A stretch of 64,000 bases of DNA from Elgaria multicarinata webbii (GCF_023053635.1 NC_086183.1:34639501-34703500), one strand, 5' to 3'; shown: positions 1 to 23,659, numbered from the stretch's first letter. The notes: generated by a model from the letters alone, not told the origin. A program made the numbers and translations.

Positions 1-491
1 TTACTGTTGTTTTGAGGAGGCAGGGCAGGGCGGGGGGCCATCTTCACAGCACCATGTTGGTGCTGCTGTGGGGAAAACCCTGCGGTTTCACTGCTGCAGG
101 GTGGCCACAGGTAATCCTGATGTCAGGAGGCAGCACAGGCTTTCCAGCGGCTCACTGGGCCCACCCCCTGCCCTCTGCCCTGCTCCTGGTGACCTATCAG
201 ATGTTGCCTTCCACCCAGGAATGCCCGCGGATCGATGCCGCAGCAAGGTCAGATGGCGGAAAAGCTGTGGTGATCTCACACCAGCATAAAAAGTCGACAT
301 AAGTGCCTGGGTTGTTGTTTTTACAGCACAGCTTCACAGGAAAGCCCTGCACAGGCAGCGAATTGGTGGCTGCCTCGTATAAGCGATGCCGGGCTGAAGG
401 CCACGTTCCACTTTGCGGCTGGAACTTCTGTTGCGCAAAGGCCTCCCTGTAAACCCAAGGAGTCAGCCGTCCCTCTGTTTACGGCTTAAGT

Positions 492-772
492 ATCATAGAA
501 TCATAGAATCATAGAATAGTAGAGCTGGAAGGGGCCTATAAGGCCATCAAGTCCACCCCCCCGCTTGATGCAGGAATCCACCCTAAAGCATCCCTGACAG
601 ATGGTTGTCCAGCTGCCTCTTGAATGTCTCTAGTGTGGGAGAGCCCACAACCTCCCTAGGTCACTGGTTCCATTGTCGTACTGCTCTAACAGTCAGGAAG
701 TTTTTCCTGATGTCCAGCCGGAATCTGGCTTCCTGTCACTTGAGCCCGTTATTCTGTGTCCTGCACTTTCCA
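492..772 (-). mobile_element. CR1 LINE 3' fragment (minus)
   Basis: It begins with tandem copies of TCATAGAA, the complement of the TTCTATGA repeats that end CR1 elements, and continues into the CR1 3' region. It is the inverted counterpart of the copies at 3846-4121 and 58687-58966. Confidence 0.8.
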
Positions 773-2071
773 CGAATGGACAAGCAAAAGGATCAAAAAC
801 AGTAACAAACGAAAAGCTCCCTTTCGATACTCCTAAAGTTTCAGCCGCTTGGACCCTTTGGGCCTCCCTTCAGTTTTGCATGAGAAAGGAAGGCAGCGGG
901 CATTTCTGACTCCCCCCACTCAAAGATAAGGCAAAGGGAACACCTTCGGTTTAAAGATTAACTCAGTTCCATGAAATGAAAGGAGGCTGATCTGAATGAA
1001 CGAACATTCTCCATCTAGGGAGAAAAGTCCACAGGGCTCCACGGCAACAGGAGCCCCTCTCCGAGGGCCATGCAGGGTCATCCCGATGGGACAGAGCGAC
1101 AGGTTGGTGAAGAAACCCCCCCTTTCCCCCCCTTTTTTGTTTGTTTGTTTACAAAACTGCACCAACCAATGACGGCAAGTAAGAAATGGAGAAAGCGCGT
1201 GAAGTTGCTGCCATGAAACCTAGGGCTTGTCTATGTGCTGTATGGACTCTGTCACTGCTGCCCTGTGCCGCTCCGATGTTTATATGTTTCAGCCGCCAAA
1301 AATCTGCAGCCACATTGTAATATTTCCTGCAAAGCTGCACATTTTTGATGTCATATTTTTACAGCTTCCCCCCCCCCCCTTTGCTCTGATGTCACCATGG
1401 TTGTTTCTGCATGGGCCAATGGTGCCTTCAGTTTGGGTTAAGAGAATGGGGGAGCGGACCTCAGAGCAGGGTAGGCATGAGAATACAGGTAGGGAGTGGA
1501 CTCCAGGTGAGTGTTGAGTAATGGTCACCATGGCGACATTAAAGTCTAATTCTGGAACGAAAGTAAGAAGCGTTATGTATAACGCATAAATTCAACGAAC
1601 TGTAGCTGTTCAGATGCAAAGCTGCAGGCTTTCAAAGCTACAACGGCGTGTGCAGAGTTAACAGTAAATAACAACAACAAATACTACTGGAGGTTTTCAG
1701 TCACTCAATTCTGCACTTTACCACCATGTGACAACATTACCACCATGTGACAACCGCACTGCGAATTTTCCCAGCTGGATAGCCTGCGATCACTCCTGCC
1801 ATGTAATTTTTGTGAACTGCCCAGAGAGCAGTTACTGGGTGGCATAAAAAATGAAATAGATAGATAAATAAATAAATAAATAAATTGGTATTGTTGCCAC
1901 TGTTATGGCACCAATTTGACAGAGGATAATATTAATTCAGTGGTAGCCTATAGTCCCGTGTCGAACACACATCCTGCTGCTTTTTTTCCCCACCATGATA
2001 AAAAGTGAGAATGGAAGGAACCCAACTAAAGCAAAAGACTCCTTTGAGATCAAGACCGACAGATAAGACTC

Positions 2072-2077
2072 TTTATT
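2072..2077 (-). promoter_or_regulatory. Polyadenylation signal in the inverted copy
   Basis: TTTATT on +, so AATAAA on -. It corresponds to the signal downstream of gene C, but no minus-strand CYP2 exon lies upstream of it in the window, so it is probably orphaned. Confidence 0.5.
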
Positions 2078-2116
2078 AATGTAAATTTCTGAGACATTAT
2101 TCAGAGCTGGGACTGA

Positions 2117-2128
2117 AGATAGGGGGCT
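2117..2128. other. Inversion junction with filler DNA
   Basis: To the left is inverted 3'-flank sequence; to the right, from about 2129, is the ordinary intron 8 end (CTCAATTTTTGACC) leading to exon 9. The roughly 12 nt between (about GAAGATAGGGGG) match neither side in the intact units. Filler at a junction is typical of non-homologous or replicative repair. Confidence 0.7.
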
Positions 2129-2148
2129 CTCAATTTTTGACCCTCTAG

Positions 2149-2330
2149 GGAAAAGGGTTTGCCTCGGTGAAAGCTTGGCCCGCATGGAGCTCTTTCTGTT
2201 TCTCACGACTGTGTTGCAAAACCTGAATCTGAAAACGTTCCAGGTCCGGGAGGAGATAGACATTTTGCCAGTAGTGGAGGGTGGCGGAAAGCGTCCCCCG
2301 CGCTACCGGCTTTCTGTGGCTCCACGGTAA
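2149..2330 (+). pseudogene. CYP2: Orphan CYP2 exon 9 (unit 0)
   Basis: This is a complete last exon of a cytochrome P450 family 2 gene with an intact acceptor (CTCTAG before 2149), the heme-loop residues GKRVCLGES and the stop at 2328-2330. It looks identical to exon 9 of genes A and B. Exons 1-8 are missing, because about 20 bp upstream the sequence switches to an inverted copy of another flank. As it stands it cannot encode a P450. It is the remnant of one more array unit cut by the inversion, or the product of an assembly error. Confidence 0.93.
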
Positions 2331-2531
2331 ATGGGCCCTGCTGAGCAAGAGCAGGGGGGAGGGGAGGGGAAATGCATGGTGGGTGTTGCTGCTTAGTTTG
2401 AACATCTTCTGTCTCCAGTTGGAAGATAACATCATACATCTAAACACAACAGTGCCTTCCGATGGAGCTCGGCTATACGAGATTTGCTCAAAAAAGTCCC
2501 AGCTCTGAATAATGTCTCAGAAATTTACATT

Positions 2532-2537
2532 AATAAA
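2532..2537 (+). promoter_or_regulatory. Polyadenylation signal AATAAA after orphan exon 9
   Basis: AATAAA about 200 bp after the stop codon, at the same place as in genes A-C. Confidence 0.7.
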
Positions 2538-2720
2538 GAGTCTTATCTGTCGGTCTTGATCTCGAAGGAGTCTTCTGCTTTGGTTGAGTTCCTTCCATTC
2601 TCACTTTTTATCATGGTAGGAAAAAAAGCAGCAGGATGTGTGTCCGACGCGGGTCTGTAGGCCACCACTGAATTAATATTATCCTCTGTCAAACTGGTGC
2701 CATAACAGCGGCAACAATAC

Positions 2721-2800
2721 CATTTTAATCATTTATTTATTTATTTATTACATTTTTTATACCACCCAATAGCCAAAGCTCTCTGGGCGGTTCACAAAAA
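2721..2800 (-). mobile_element. L2-like LINE 3' tail fragment
   Basis: A TTTA-rich tail is followed by the complement of the 'gaactgcccagagag...gggtggtata' 3' end seen at 5655-5727. Only the end of the element is present. Unit copies lie at 20135-20214, 37576-37655 and about 57575-57655. Confidence 0.65.
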
Positions 2801-3845
2801 TTACATGGCAGGAGTGATCGCAGGCTATCCAGCCAGGAAAATTCGCAGTGCGGTTGTCACATGGTGGTAATGTTGTCACATGGTGGTAAAGTGCAGAAAA
2901 GATTGAGCAACTGAAAACCTCCAGCAGTATTTGTTGTTGTTATTTACTGTTAACTCTGCACACGCCGTTGTAGCTTTGAAAGCCTGCAGCTTTGCATCTG
3001 AACAGCTACAGTTTGTTGAATTTATGCGTTATACATAACGCTTCTTACTTTCGTTCCAGAATTAGACTTTAATGTCGCCATGGTGACCATTACTCAACAC
3101 TCACCTGGAGTCCGCTCCCTACCTGTATTCTCAGGCCTACCCTGCACTGAGGTCCGCTCCCCCACTCTCTTAACCCAAATTGAAGGCACCATTGGCCTTC
3201 AGAAATAACCATGGTGACATCAGAGCAAAGGGGGGGGGGGGAAAGGCTGTAAAAAATATGACATCAAAAATGTGCAGCTTTGCAGGAAATATTACAATGT
3301 GGCTGCAGATTTTTGGCGGCTGAAACATATGAACATCGGAGCGGCACAGGGCAGCAGTGACAGAGTCCATACAGCGCATAGACAAGCCCTAGGTTTCATG
3401 GCAGCAACTTCACACGCTTTCTCCATTTCTTACTTGCCGTCATTGGTTGGTGCAGTTTTGTAAACAAACAAACAAAAAAGGGGGGAAAAAGGGGGGGTTT
3501 CTTCACCAACCTGTCGCTCTGTCCCATCTGGATGACCCCGCATGGCCCTCGGAGAGGGGCTCCTGTTGCCGTGGAGCCCTGTGGACTTTTCTCCCTAGAT
3601 GGAGAATGTTCGTTCATTCAGATCAGCCTCCTTTCATTTCATGGAACTGAGTTAATCTTTAAACCGAAGGTGTTCCCTTTGCCTTATCTTTGAGTGGGGG
3701 GAGTCAGAAATGCCCGCTGCCTTCCTTTCTCATGCAAAACTGAAGTGAGGCCCAAAGGGTCCAAGCGGCTGAAACTTTAGGAGTATCGAAAGGGAGCTTT
3801 TTGTTTGTTACAGTTTTTGATCCTTTTGTTTGTCCATTCGTGGAA

Positions 3846-4121
3846 AGTGCAGGACAAGGAATAACGGGCTCAAGTTAAAGGAAGCCAGATTCCGGCTGGA
3901 CATCAGGAAAAACTTCCTGACTGTTAGAGCAGTACGACAATGGAATCAGTGATCTAGGGAGGTTGTGGGCTCTCCCACACTAGAGACATTCAAGAGGCAG
4001 CTGGACAACCATCTGTCAGGGATGCTTTAGGGTGGATTCCTGCATTGAGCAGGGGGTTGGACTCCATGGCCTTGTAGGCCCCTTCCAACTCTGCTATTCT
4101 ATGATTTTATGATTCTATGAT
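3846..4121 (+). mobile_element. CR1 LINE 3' fragment
   Basis: A CR1 3'-terminal region (GGACATCAGGAAAAACTTCC, then GGGTTGGACTCCATGGCC) ends in TTCTATGA-type repeats. It is truncated at its 5' end. Unit copies lie at 21258-21533 and 38699-38974. Confidence 0.85.
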
Positions 4122-4885
4122 ACTTAAGCCGTAAACCGAGGGACGGCTGACTCCTTGGGTTTACAGGGAGGCCTTTGCGCAACAGAAGTTCCAGCCGCAA
4201 AGTGGAACGTGGCCTCCAGCCCGGCATCGCTTATACGAGGCAGCCACCAATTCGCTGCCTGTGCAGGGCTTTCCTGTGAAGCTGTGCTGTAAAAACAACA
4301 ACCCAGGCACTTATGTCAACTTTTTATGCTGGTGTGAGATCACCACGGCTTTTCCGCCATCTGACCTTGCTGCGGCATCGATCCGGGGGCATTCCTGGGT
4401 GGAAGGCAACATCTGATTGGTCACCAGGAGCAGGGCAGAGGCCAGGGGCTGGGCCCAGTGAGCCGCTGGAAAGCCTGTGCTGCCTCCTGACATCGGGATT
4501 ACCTGTGGCCACCCTGCAGCAGTGAAACCGCAGGGTTTTCCCCACAGCAGCACCAACATGGTGCTGTGAAGACGGCCCCCCGCCCCGCCCCGCCTCCTCA
4601 CAACGACAGTAATGTATCCACGCCACCATGAGTTGCAAAGCTAGAGTGGTCCAGGTTGCTGTGGTCTCCCCTTGTGTTAATTTAAAGGTAGCAGAAGCAA
4701 ATGATGAGGTCTCAAGCAAAACTGTGTGTATAACATCATAGAGAAAAAGACTACACTGTGAGATCGGACACCCATCACCCTGAGAGCCCCCTGGGGTAGA
4801 TTCTGCACCTACTTTTTTTTTCTGGAATTGCTGCCAGCATTTGTTCACCTACTTCTTACTGAAAATCCAGATTCTGCCATTGTTG

Positions 4886-4997
4886 TAGAATCATAGAATA
4901 GCAGAGTTGGAAGGGTCGTCTAAGGCCATTGAGTCCAACCCCCTGCACAAAGCAGGAATCCACCTTAAAACATCCCTGACAGATGGCTGTCCAGCTG
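4886..4997 (-). mobile_element. CR1 fragment cut at the tandem-duplication junction
   Basis: A reverse-oriented CR1 3' end stops abruptly after GATGGCTGTCCAGCTG. At 59752-60000 the same element continues into CR1 sequence (CCTCTTGAAGGCC), so position 4997 is a rearrangement breakpoint and not a natural end. Confidence 0.85.
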
Positions 4998-5727
4998 ATA
5001 GCCTAGCTACAGTGATCCAGGCTCTGATAACCTCTTGTTTGGATTGCTGCAATGCGTTATACGTGGGGCTGCCTTTGAAAATGGTCCGGAAGCTTCAGCT
5101 GGTACAAAACAGGGCAGCCCGTTTACTAACAGGGACTGGCCGACGAGACCACATTACGCCAGTCCTTTTCCAGCTTCATTGGCTGCCAGTCCAGGTCCGG
5201 GCCCGATTCAAAGTGCTGGTATTGACATTCAAAGCCCTAAACAGTTTGGGGCCAGATTATTTGAAGGAACGCCTCCTCCCATATGTACCTGCCCGGACCT
5301 TAAGATCATCTACAGGGGCCCTTCTCCGTGAGCCCCTGCCAGAGGAAGTGAGGCAGGTGGCTACTAGGACTAGGGCCTTCTCCACTGTGGCACCCCAGCT
5401 GTGGAATGAGCTCCCCAGAAAGGTCCGCCTGGTGCCTACACTGTACTCCTTTCGTCGCCAGCTGAAGACCTTTTTATTCTCTCAGTATTTTAACACTTAA
5501 TTTTAACTTAAATTTAAATTTTACTGTTCTAACTCTGTATTTTAATCTTATATCAATTTTGTTGTGTGGTTTTATCCTGGTGGTGCTTTTTATACTGTAT
5601 TTTGTATTTGTGCTTTTAACCTGTTGGTTGTTTTATTATGGTTTTAACTTTTGTGAACTGCCCAGAGAGTTTCGGCTATTGGGTGGTATAAAAATGTAAT
5701 AAATAATAAATAAATAAATAAATAAAA
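4998..5727 (+). mobile_element. L2-like LINE, 3' part (upstream of gene A)
   Basis: The open frame to 5500 encodes the C-terminal end of a non-LTR retrotransposon polyprotein: [33 protein letters not shown], then LHWLPVQVRARFKVL. A 3' UTR follows and ends in an AATA/AAATA repeat. It lacks the endonuclease and the catalytic reverse transcriptase, so it is not autonomous. Its left end is the duplication junction. I assign it to the L2/CR1 group by the C-terminal pattern; the exact family is uncertain. Confidence 0.85.
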
Positions 5728-6239
5728 CGGGGTGGGGGGTTCCACTCCTCGGGTTTATACAGAGAGGCGGCCCCGATCCCTTCTTGGCCATCCGACGTTG
5801 CCGCTGCAAAATCCAGCACCGCCTCCTGCTCCCTGCTGGGTCTGGCGAGCCTCCGTCCGTCCCAGGCCCCTCTTGCTGCGTGGCCTGGATCGTGGCCTGA
5901 CATGGCTGGCCTGGCTCTGTGGGCTGATGGAGGGCGGACTTTCTCCCCAGCGCCTTTTCAGTCCGCCGATTGATGGCAGTTAGAACACCTGTGAGCGCGA
6001 AGTGTGTGTGTGTGTGGTGGTGGTGGGTCGCCGGAGTTTCGAGGGAGGTAAACTTGAGGAGCCGGGCACGGGGGGGGGGGGGCATGGAGCGCCTGAAGAG
6101 CTCTGTGCCCGTCGGGGGTGGGGACGGGATGGGATCGTTTGTTTTGTTGTTGTTGTTTTGCTTTTCGCTCCGGCTCTCCACGTTTGTAAAGAAAAGGAAC
6201 AAGAACGCGGCTGCCGGGCGCGATGCCGGGATGGGGAGG
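5728..6239. other. GC-rich upstream region of gene A
   Basis: This is CpG-rich non-coding DNA with a TG run near 6003-6015 and a G homopolymer near 6070-6082 whose length varies between units. I see no exon. It may be distal promoter sequence. Confidence 0.6.
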
Positions 6240-6247
6240 GGCGGCGG

Positions 6248-6934
6248 CAGGGCCGGTGCTACCATAGAGGCCACTTAGGTGGCTGCCTAGAGCGCCAAGG
6301 TAAGGGGGGCACCGAACACCACACCCGGAAGTTGCTCTCCCACAGCAGCTCTGAGAGAGCGGCTTCTGGGCGCGCTGTTCTGAAGCCACCCGCACGCCCC
6401 AGCATCCTGGCTTCACTTTGGCTGGGCGCCCACCCAGCTGAAGTAAAGCCATGCCTGCCTGCCCCCACTCCAGCGTCCTGGCTTCACTTTGGCTGGGTGG
6501 GCGTCCAGCCGAAGCGAAGCCAGAATGCTGGGGTGGGCAGGCGGCTTCAGAACGGCGCACTCAGAAGTTGCTCTCCCAGAGCGGCTTCTGGCCGGGTGCA
6601 CCGTTCCGAAGCCACCCGCCGGCCCTCCGGCCCCCCTACCCCAGCGTCCTGGCTTCGCTTCGGCTGGGCGGGCATCCAGCTGAAGCGAAGCCAGAATGCT
6701 GGGGTGGGCAGGTGGCTTCAGAACGGCGCACTCAGAAGTTGCTCTCCCAGAGCGGCTTCTGGCCGGGTGCACCGTTCCGAAGCCACCCGCCGGCCCTCCC
6801 ACCCCAGCGTCCTGGCTTCGCTTCAGCTGGGCGGGCAAGATGGCACCCTGCACCCAGGTATGCTGGGGTGGGGGTGGGGGTGGGTGAAAGCAGCTCACTT
6901 GCGTAGGGCGCAAAATAGTCTGGCACCGACCCTG
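6248..6934 (+). mobile_element. Non-autonomous hAT MITE in the gene A promoter
   Basis: The left end CAGGGCCGGTGCTA and the complement of the right end CAGGGTCGGTGCCA match at 12 of 14 positions. An 8-bp target duplication flanks it: GGCGGCGG at 6240-6247 and GGCAGCGG at 6935-6942, one mismatch. TIRs starting CAGGG with 8-bp duplications are typical of hAT transposons. No transposase is encoded. The interior holds about three GC-rich direct repeats with a period near 171 bp (6518-6688, 6689-6843 and a diverged one near 6329-6451). The element ends 156 bp before the start codon. The long frames across it on both strands come from its base composition and repeats. Confidence 0.85.
6865..6884 (+). 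promoter_or_regulatory. G-quadruplex motif upstream of gene A
   Basis: Four G-runs (4, 5, 5 and 3 G) are separated by single T residues, a canonical intramolecular G-quadruplex pattern. It lies inside the hAT MITE, about 206 bp before the start codon. Any effect on transcription is inference. Confidence 0.6.
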
Positions 6935-6942
6935 GGCAGCGG

Positions 6943-7090
6943 GCTCTGGCGATGAGCCTCTCGCGAGCTCCACCCCCGCCCGCCCTCGCCTGCTCTCCGC
7001 TCCGCCCCGCCGGGGCGCTGAAGTCCGGCTCTGCAGCGCGCCCGGTCCAGGCGCAAAGCGGAGGCGCCCTGCAGCAGCCCCGGCGCCCCC
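6943..7090 (+). promoter_or_regulatory. Probable core promoter and 5' UTR of gene A
   Basis: This is CpG-rich sequence with GC-box-like CCGCCC and CCACCCCC elements and TCTCGCGAGC at 6959-6968, nine of ten bases of the TCTCGCGAGA motif of CpG-island promoters. I see no TATA box at a plausible place. The transcription start cannot be placed from sequence. Confidence 0.5.
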
Positions 7091-19744
<12,654 letters not shown>

Positions 19745-19945
19745 ATGGGCCCTGCTGAGCAAGAGCAGGGGGGAGGGGAGGGGAAATGCATGGTGGGTGT
19801 TGCTGCTTAGTTTGAACATCTTCTGTCTCCAGTTGGAAGATAACATCATACATCTAAACACAACAGTGCCTTCCGATGGAGCTCGGCTATACGAGATTTG
19901 CTCAAAAAAGTCCCAGCTCTGAATAATGTCTCAGAAATTTACATT

Positions 19946-19951
19946 AATAAA
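19946..19951 (+). promoter_or_regulatory. Polyadenylation signal of gene A
   Basis: AATAAA about 202 nt after the stop, conserved in all units. Confidence 0.75.
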
Positions 19952-21257
19952 GAGTCTTATCTGTCGGTCTTGATCTCGAAGGAGTCTTCTGCTTTGGTTG
20001 AGTTCCTTCCATTCTCACTTTTTATCATGGTAGGAAAAAAAGCAGCAGGATGTGTGTCCGACGCGGGTCTGTAGGCCACCACTGAATTAATATTATCCTC
20101 TGTCAAACTGGTGCCATAACAGCGGCAACAATACCATTTTAATCATTTATTTATTTATTTATTACATTTTTTATACCACCCAATAGCCAAAGCTCTCTGG
20201 GCGGTTCACAAAAATTACATGGCAGGAGTGATCGCAGGCTATCCAGCCAGGAAAATTCGCAGTGCGGTTGTCACATGGTGGTAATGTTGTCACATGGTGG
20301 TAAAGTGCAGAAAAGATTGAGCAACTGAAAACCTCCAGCAGTATTTGTTGTTGTTATTTACTGTTAACTCTGCACACGCCGTTGTAGCTTTGAAAGCCTG
20401 CAGCTTTGCATCTGAACAGCTACAGTTTGTTGAATTTATGCGTTATACATAACGCTTCTTACTTTCGTTCCAGAATTAGACTTTAATGTCGCCATGGTGA
20501 CCATTACTCAACACTCACCTGGAGTCCGCTCCCTACCTGTATTCTCAGGCCTACCCTGCACTGAGGTCCGCTCCCCCACTCTCTTAACCCAAATTGAAGG
20601 CACCATTGGCCTTCAGAAATAACCATGGTGACATCAGAGCAAAGGGGGGGGGGAAAGGCTGTAAAAAATATGACATCAAAAATGTGCAGCTTTGCAGGAA
20701 ATATTACAATGTGGCTGCAGATTTTTGGCGGCTGAAACATATGAACATCGGAGCGGCACTGGGCAGCAGTGACAGAGTCCATACAGCGCATAGACAAGCC
20801 CTAGGTTTCATGGCAGCAACTTCACACGCTTTCTCCATTTCTTACTTGCCGTCATTGGTTGGTGCAGTTTTGTAAACAAACAAACAAAAAAGGGGGGAAA
20901 AAGGGGGGGTTTCTTCACCAACCTGTCGCTCTGTCCCATCTGGATGACCCCGCATGGCCCTCGGAGAGGGGCTCCTGTTGCCGTGGAGCCCTGTGGACTT
21001 TTCTCCCTAGATGGAGAATGTTCGTTCATTCAGATCAGCCTCCTTTCATTTCATGGAACTGAGTTAATCTTTAAACCGAAGGTGTTCCCTTTGCCTTATC
21101 TTTGAGTGGGGGGAGTCAGAAATGCCCACTGCCTTCCTTTCTCATGCAAAACTGAAGTGAGGCCCAAAGGGTCCAAGCGGCTGAAACTTTAGGAGTATCG
21201 AAAGGGAGCTTTTTGTTTGTTACAGTTTTTGATCCTTTTGTTTGTCCATTCGTGGAA

Positions 21258-21533
21258 AGTGCAGGACAAGGAATAACGGGCTCAAGTTAAAGGAAGCCAG
21301 ATTCCGGCTGGACATCAGGAAAAACTTCCTGACTGTTAGAGCAGTACGACAATGGAATCAGTGATCTAGGGAGGTTGTGGGCTCTCCCACACTAGAGACA
21401 TTCAAGAGGCAGCTGGACAACCATCTGTCAGGGATGCTTTAGGGTGGATTCCTGCATTGAGCAGGGGGTTGGACTCCATGGCCTTGTAGGCCCCTTCCAA
21501 CTCTGCTATTCTATGATTTTATGATTCTATGAT
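21258..21533 (+). mobile_element. CR1 fragment, unit 1 copy
   Basis: Counterpart of 3846-4121; no relevant difference seen. Confidence 0.85.
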
Positions 21534-22297
21534 ACTTAAGCCGTAAACCGAGGGACGGCTGACTCCTTGGGTTTACAGGGAGGCCTTTGCGCAACAGAAG
21601 TTCCAGCCGCAAAGTGGAACGTGGCCTCCAGCCCGGCATCGCTTATACGAGGCAGCCACCAATTCGCTGCCTGTGCAGGGCTTTCCTGTGAAGCTGTGCT
21701 GTAAAAACAACAACCCAGGCACTTATGTCAACTTTTTATGCTGGTGTGAGATCACCACGGCTTTTCCGCCATCTGACCTTGCTGCGGCATCGATCCGGGG
21801 GCATTCCTGGGTGGAAGGCAACATCTGATTGGTCACCAGGAGCAGGGCAGAGGCCAGGGGCTGGGCCCAGTGAGCCGCTGGAAAGCCTGTGCTGCCTCCT
21901 GACATCGGGATTACCTGTGGCCACCCTGCAGCAGTGAAACCGCAGGGTTTTCCCCACAGCAGCACCAACATGGTGCTGTGAAGACGGCCCCCCGCCCCGC
22001 CCCGCCTCCTCACAACGACAGTAATGTATCCACGCCACCATGAGTTGCAAAGCTAGAGTGGTCCAGGTTGCTGTGGTCTCCCCTTGTGTTAATTTAAAGG
22101 TAGCAGAAGCAAATGATGAGGTCTCAAGCAAAACTGTGTGTATAACATCATAGAGAAAAAGACTACACTGTGAGATCGGACACCCATCACCCTGAGAGCC
22201 CCCTGGGGTAGATTCTGCACCTACTTTTTTTTTCTGGAATTGCTGCCAGCATTTGTTCACCTACTTCTTACTGAAAATCCAGATTCTGCCATTGTTG

Positions 22298-22409
22298 TAG
22301 AATCATAGAATAGCAGAGTTGGAAGGGTCGTCTAAGGCCATTGAGTCCAACCCCCTGCACAAAGCAGGAATCCACCTTAAAACATCCCTGACAGATGGCT
22401 GTCCAGCTG
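22298..22409 (-). mobile_element. CR1 fragment at the unit 1/unit 2 junction
   Basis: Counterpart of 4886-4997, broken at the same base (CAGCTG followed by ATAGCC). Confidence 0.85.
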
Positions 22410-23139
22410 ATAGCCTAGCTACAGTGATCCAGGCTCTGATAACCTCTTGTTTGGATTGCTGCAATGCGTTATACGTGGGGCTGCCTTTGAAAATGGTCCG
22501 GAAGCTTCAGCTGGTACAAAACAGGGCAGCCCGTTTACTAACAGGGACTGGCCGACGAGACCACATTACGCCAGTCCTTTTCCAGCTTCATTGGCTGCCA
22601 GTCCAGGTCCGGGCCCGATTCAAAGTGCTGGTATTGACATTCAAAGCCCTAAACAGTTTGGGGCCAGATTATTTGAAGGAACGCCTCCTCCCATATGTAC
22701 CTGCCCGGACCTTAAGATCATCTACAGGGGCCCTTCTCCGTGAGCCCCTGCCAGAGGAAGTGAGGCAGGTGGCTACTAGGACTAGGGCCTTCTCCACTGT
22801 GGCACCCCAGCTGTGGAATGAGCTCCCCAGAAAGGTCCGCCTGGTGCCTACACTGTACTCCTTTCGTCGCCAGCTGAAGACCTTTTTATTCTCTCAGTAT
22901 TTTAACACTTAATTTTAACTTAAATTTAAATTTTACTGTTCTAACTCTGTATTTTAATCTTATATCAATTTTGTTGTGTGGTTTTATCCTGGTGGTGCTT
23001 TTTATACTGTATTTTGTATTTGTGCTTTTAACCTGTTGGTTGTTTTATTATGGTTTTAACTTTTGTGAACTGCCCAGAGAGTTTCGGCTATTGGGTGGTA
23101 TAAAAATGTAATAAATAATAAATAAATAAATAAATAAAA
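22410..23139 (+). mobile_element. L2-like LINE upstream of gene B
   Basis: Unit 2 copy of 4998-5727 with the same open C-terminal frame (to 22912). Confidence 0.85.
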
Positions 23140-23651
23140 CGGGGTGGGGGGTTCCACTCCTCGGGTTTATACAGAGAGGCGGCCCCGATCCCTTCTTGGC
23201 CATCCGACGTTGCCGCTGCAAAATCCAGCACCGCCTCCTGCTCCCTGCTGGGTCTGGCGAGCCTCCGTCCGTCCCAGGCCCCTCTTGCTGCGTGGCCTGG
23301 ATCGTGGCCTGACATGGCTGGCCTGGCTCTGTGGGCTGATGGAGGGCGGACTTTCTCCCCAGCGCCTTTTCAGTCCGCCGATTGATGGCAGTTAGAACAC
23401 CTGTGAGCGCGAAGTGTGTGTGTGTGTGGTGGTGGTGGGTCGCCGGAGTTTCGAGGGAGGTAAACTTGAGGAGCCGGGCACGGGGGGGGGGGGGCATGGA
23501 GCGCCTGAAGAGCTCTGTGCCCGTCGGGGGTGGGGACGGGATGGGATCGTTTGTTTTGTTGTTGTTGTTTTGCTTTTCGCTCCGGCTCTCCACGTTTGTA
23601 AAGAAAAGGAACAAGAACGCGGCTGCCGGGCGCGATGCCGGGATGGGGAGG
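23140..23651. other. GC-rich upstream region of gene B
   Basis: Counterpart of 5728-6239; no exon seen. Confidence 0.6.
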
Positions 23652-23659
23652 GGCGGCGG

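Larger units (their letters stand above)
1..2116 (-). repeat. Inverted copy of the array's distal 3' flank
   Basis: This segment is the reverse complement of about 57347-59457, the flank downstream of gene C. The differences I see are homopolymer lengths. It carries that flank's diagnostic variants rather than those of the adjacent flank at 2495-4612, to which it is also inverted but less similar. It contains a CR1 fragment (about 492-772, minus), an L2-like 3' tail (about 1806-1886, plus) and a minus-strand polyadenylation signal at 2072-2077. No gene is visible. The copy continues past the left edge of the window, so its full length is unknown. Confidence 0.9.
2331..4885. other. 3' flank of unit 0, no gene
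   Basis: This stretch holds a polyadenylation signal at 2532-2537, an L2-like tail at 2721-2800 and a CR1 fragment at 3846-4121. The short open frames in it are poorly conserved between units and resemble no family I know. From about 2495 to 4612 it is inverted relative to 1-2116. Confidence 0.8.
19745..22297. other. 3' flank between genes A and B
   Basis: Same content as 2331-4885: 3' UTR, L2-like tail (20135-20214) and CR1 fragment (21258-21533). No gene is recognised. Confidence 0.8.

Noticed and set aside
2149-2330. Orphan exon 9 as an alternative last exon for another gene
   Set aside because: No + strand CYP2 exon lies upstream within the window, and the sequence directly upstream is an inverted flank.
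4324-4848. 174-codon minus-strand frame in the 3' flank
   Set aside because: It has no recognisable domain, has no homologue I know, and is shortened and altered in the distal flank copy (59169-59483).
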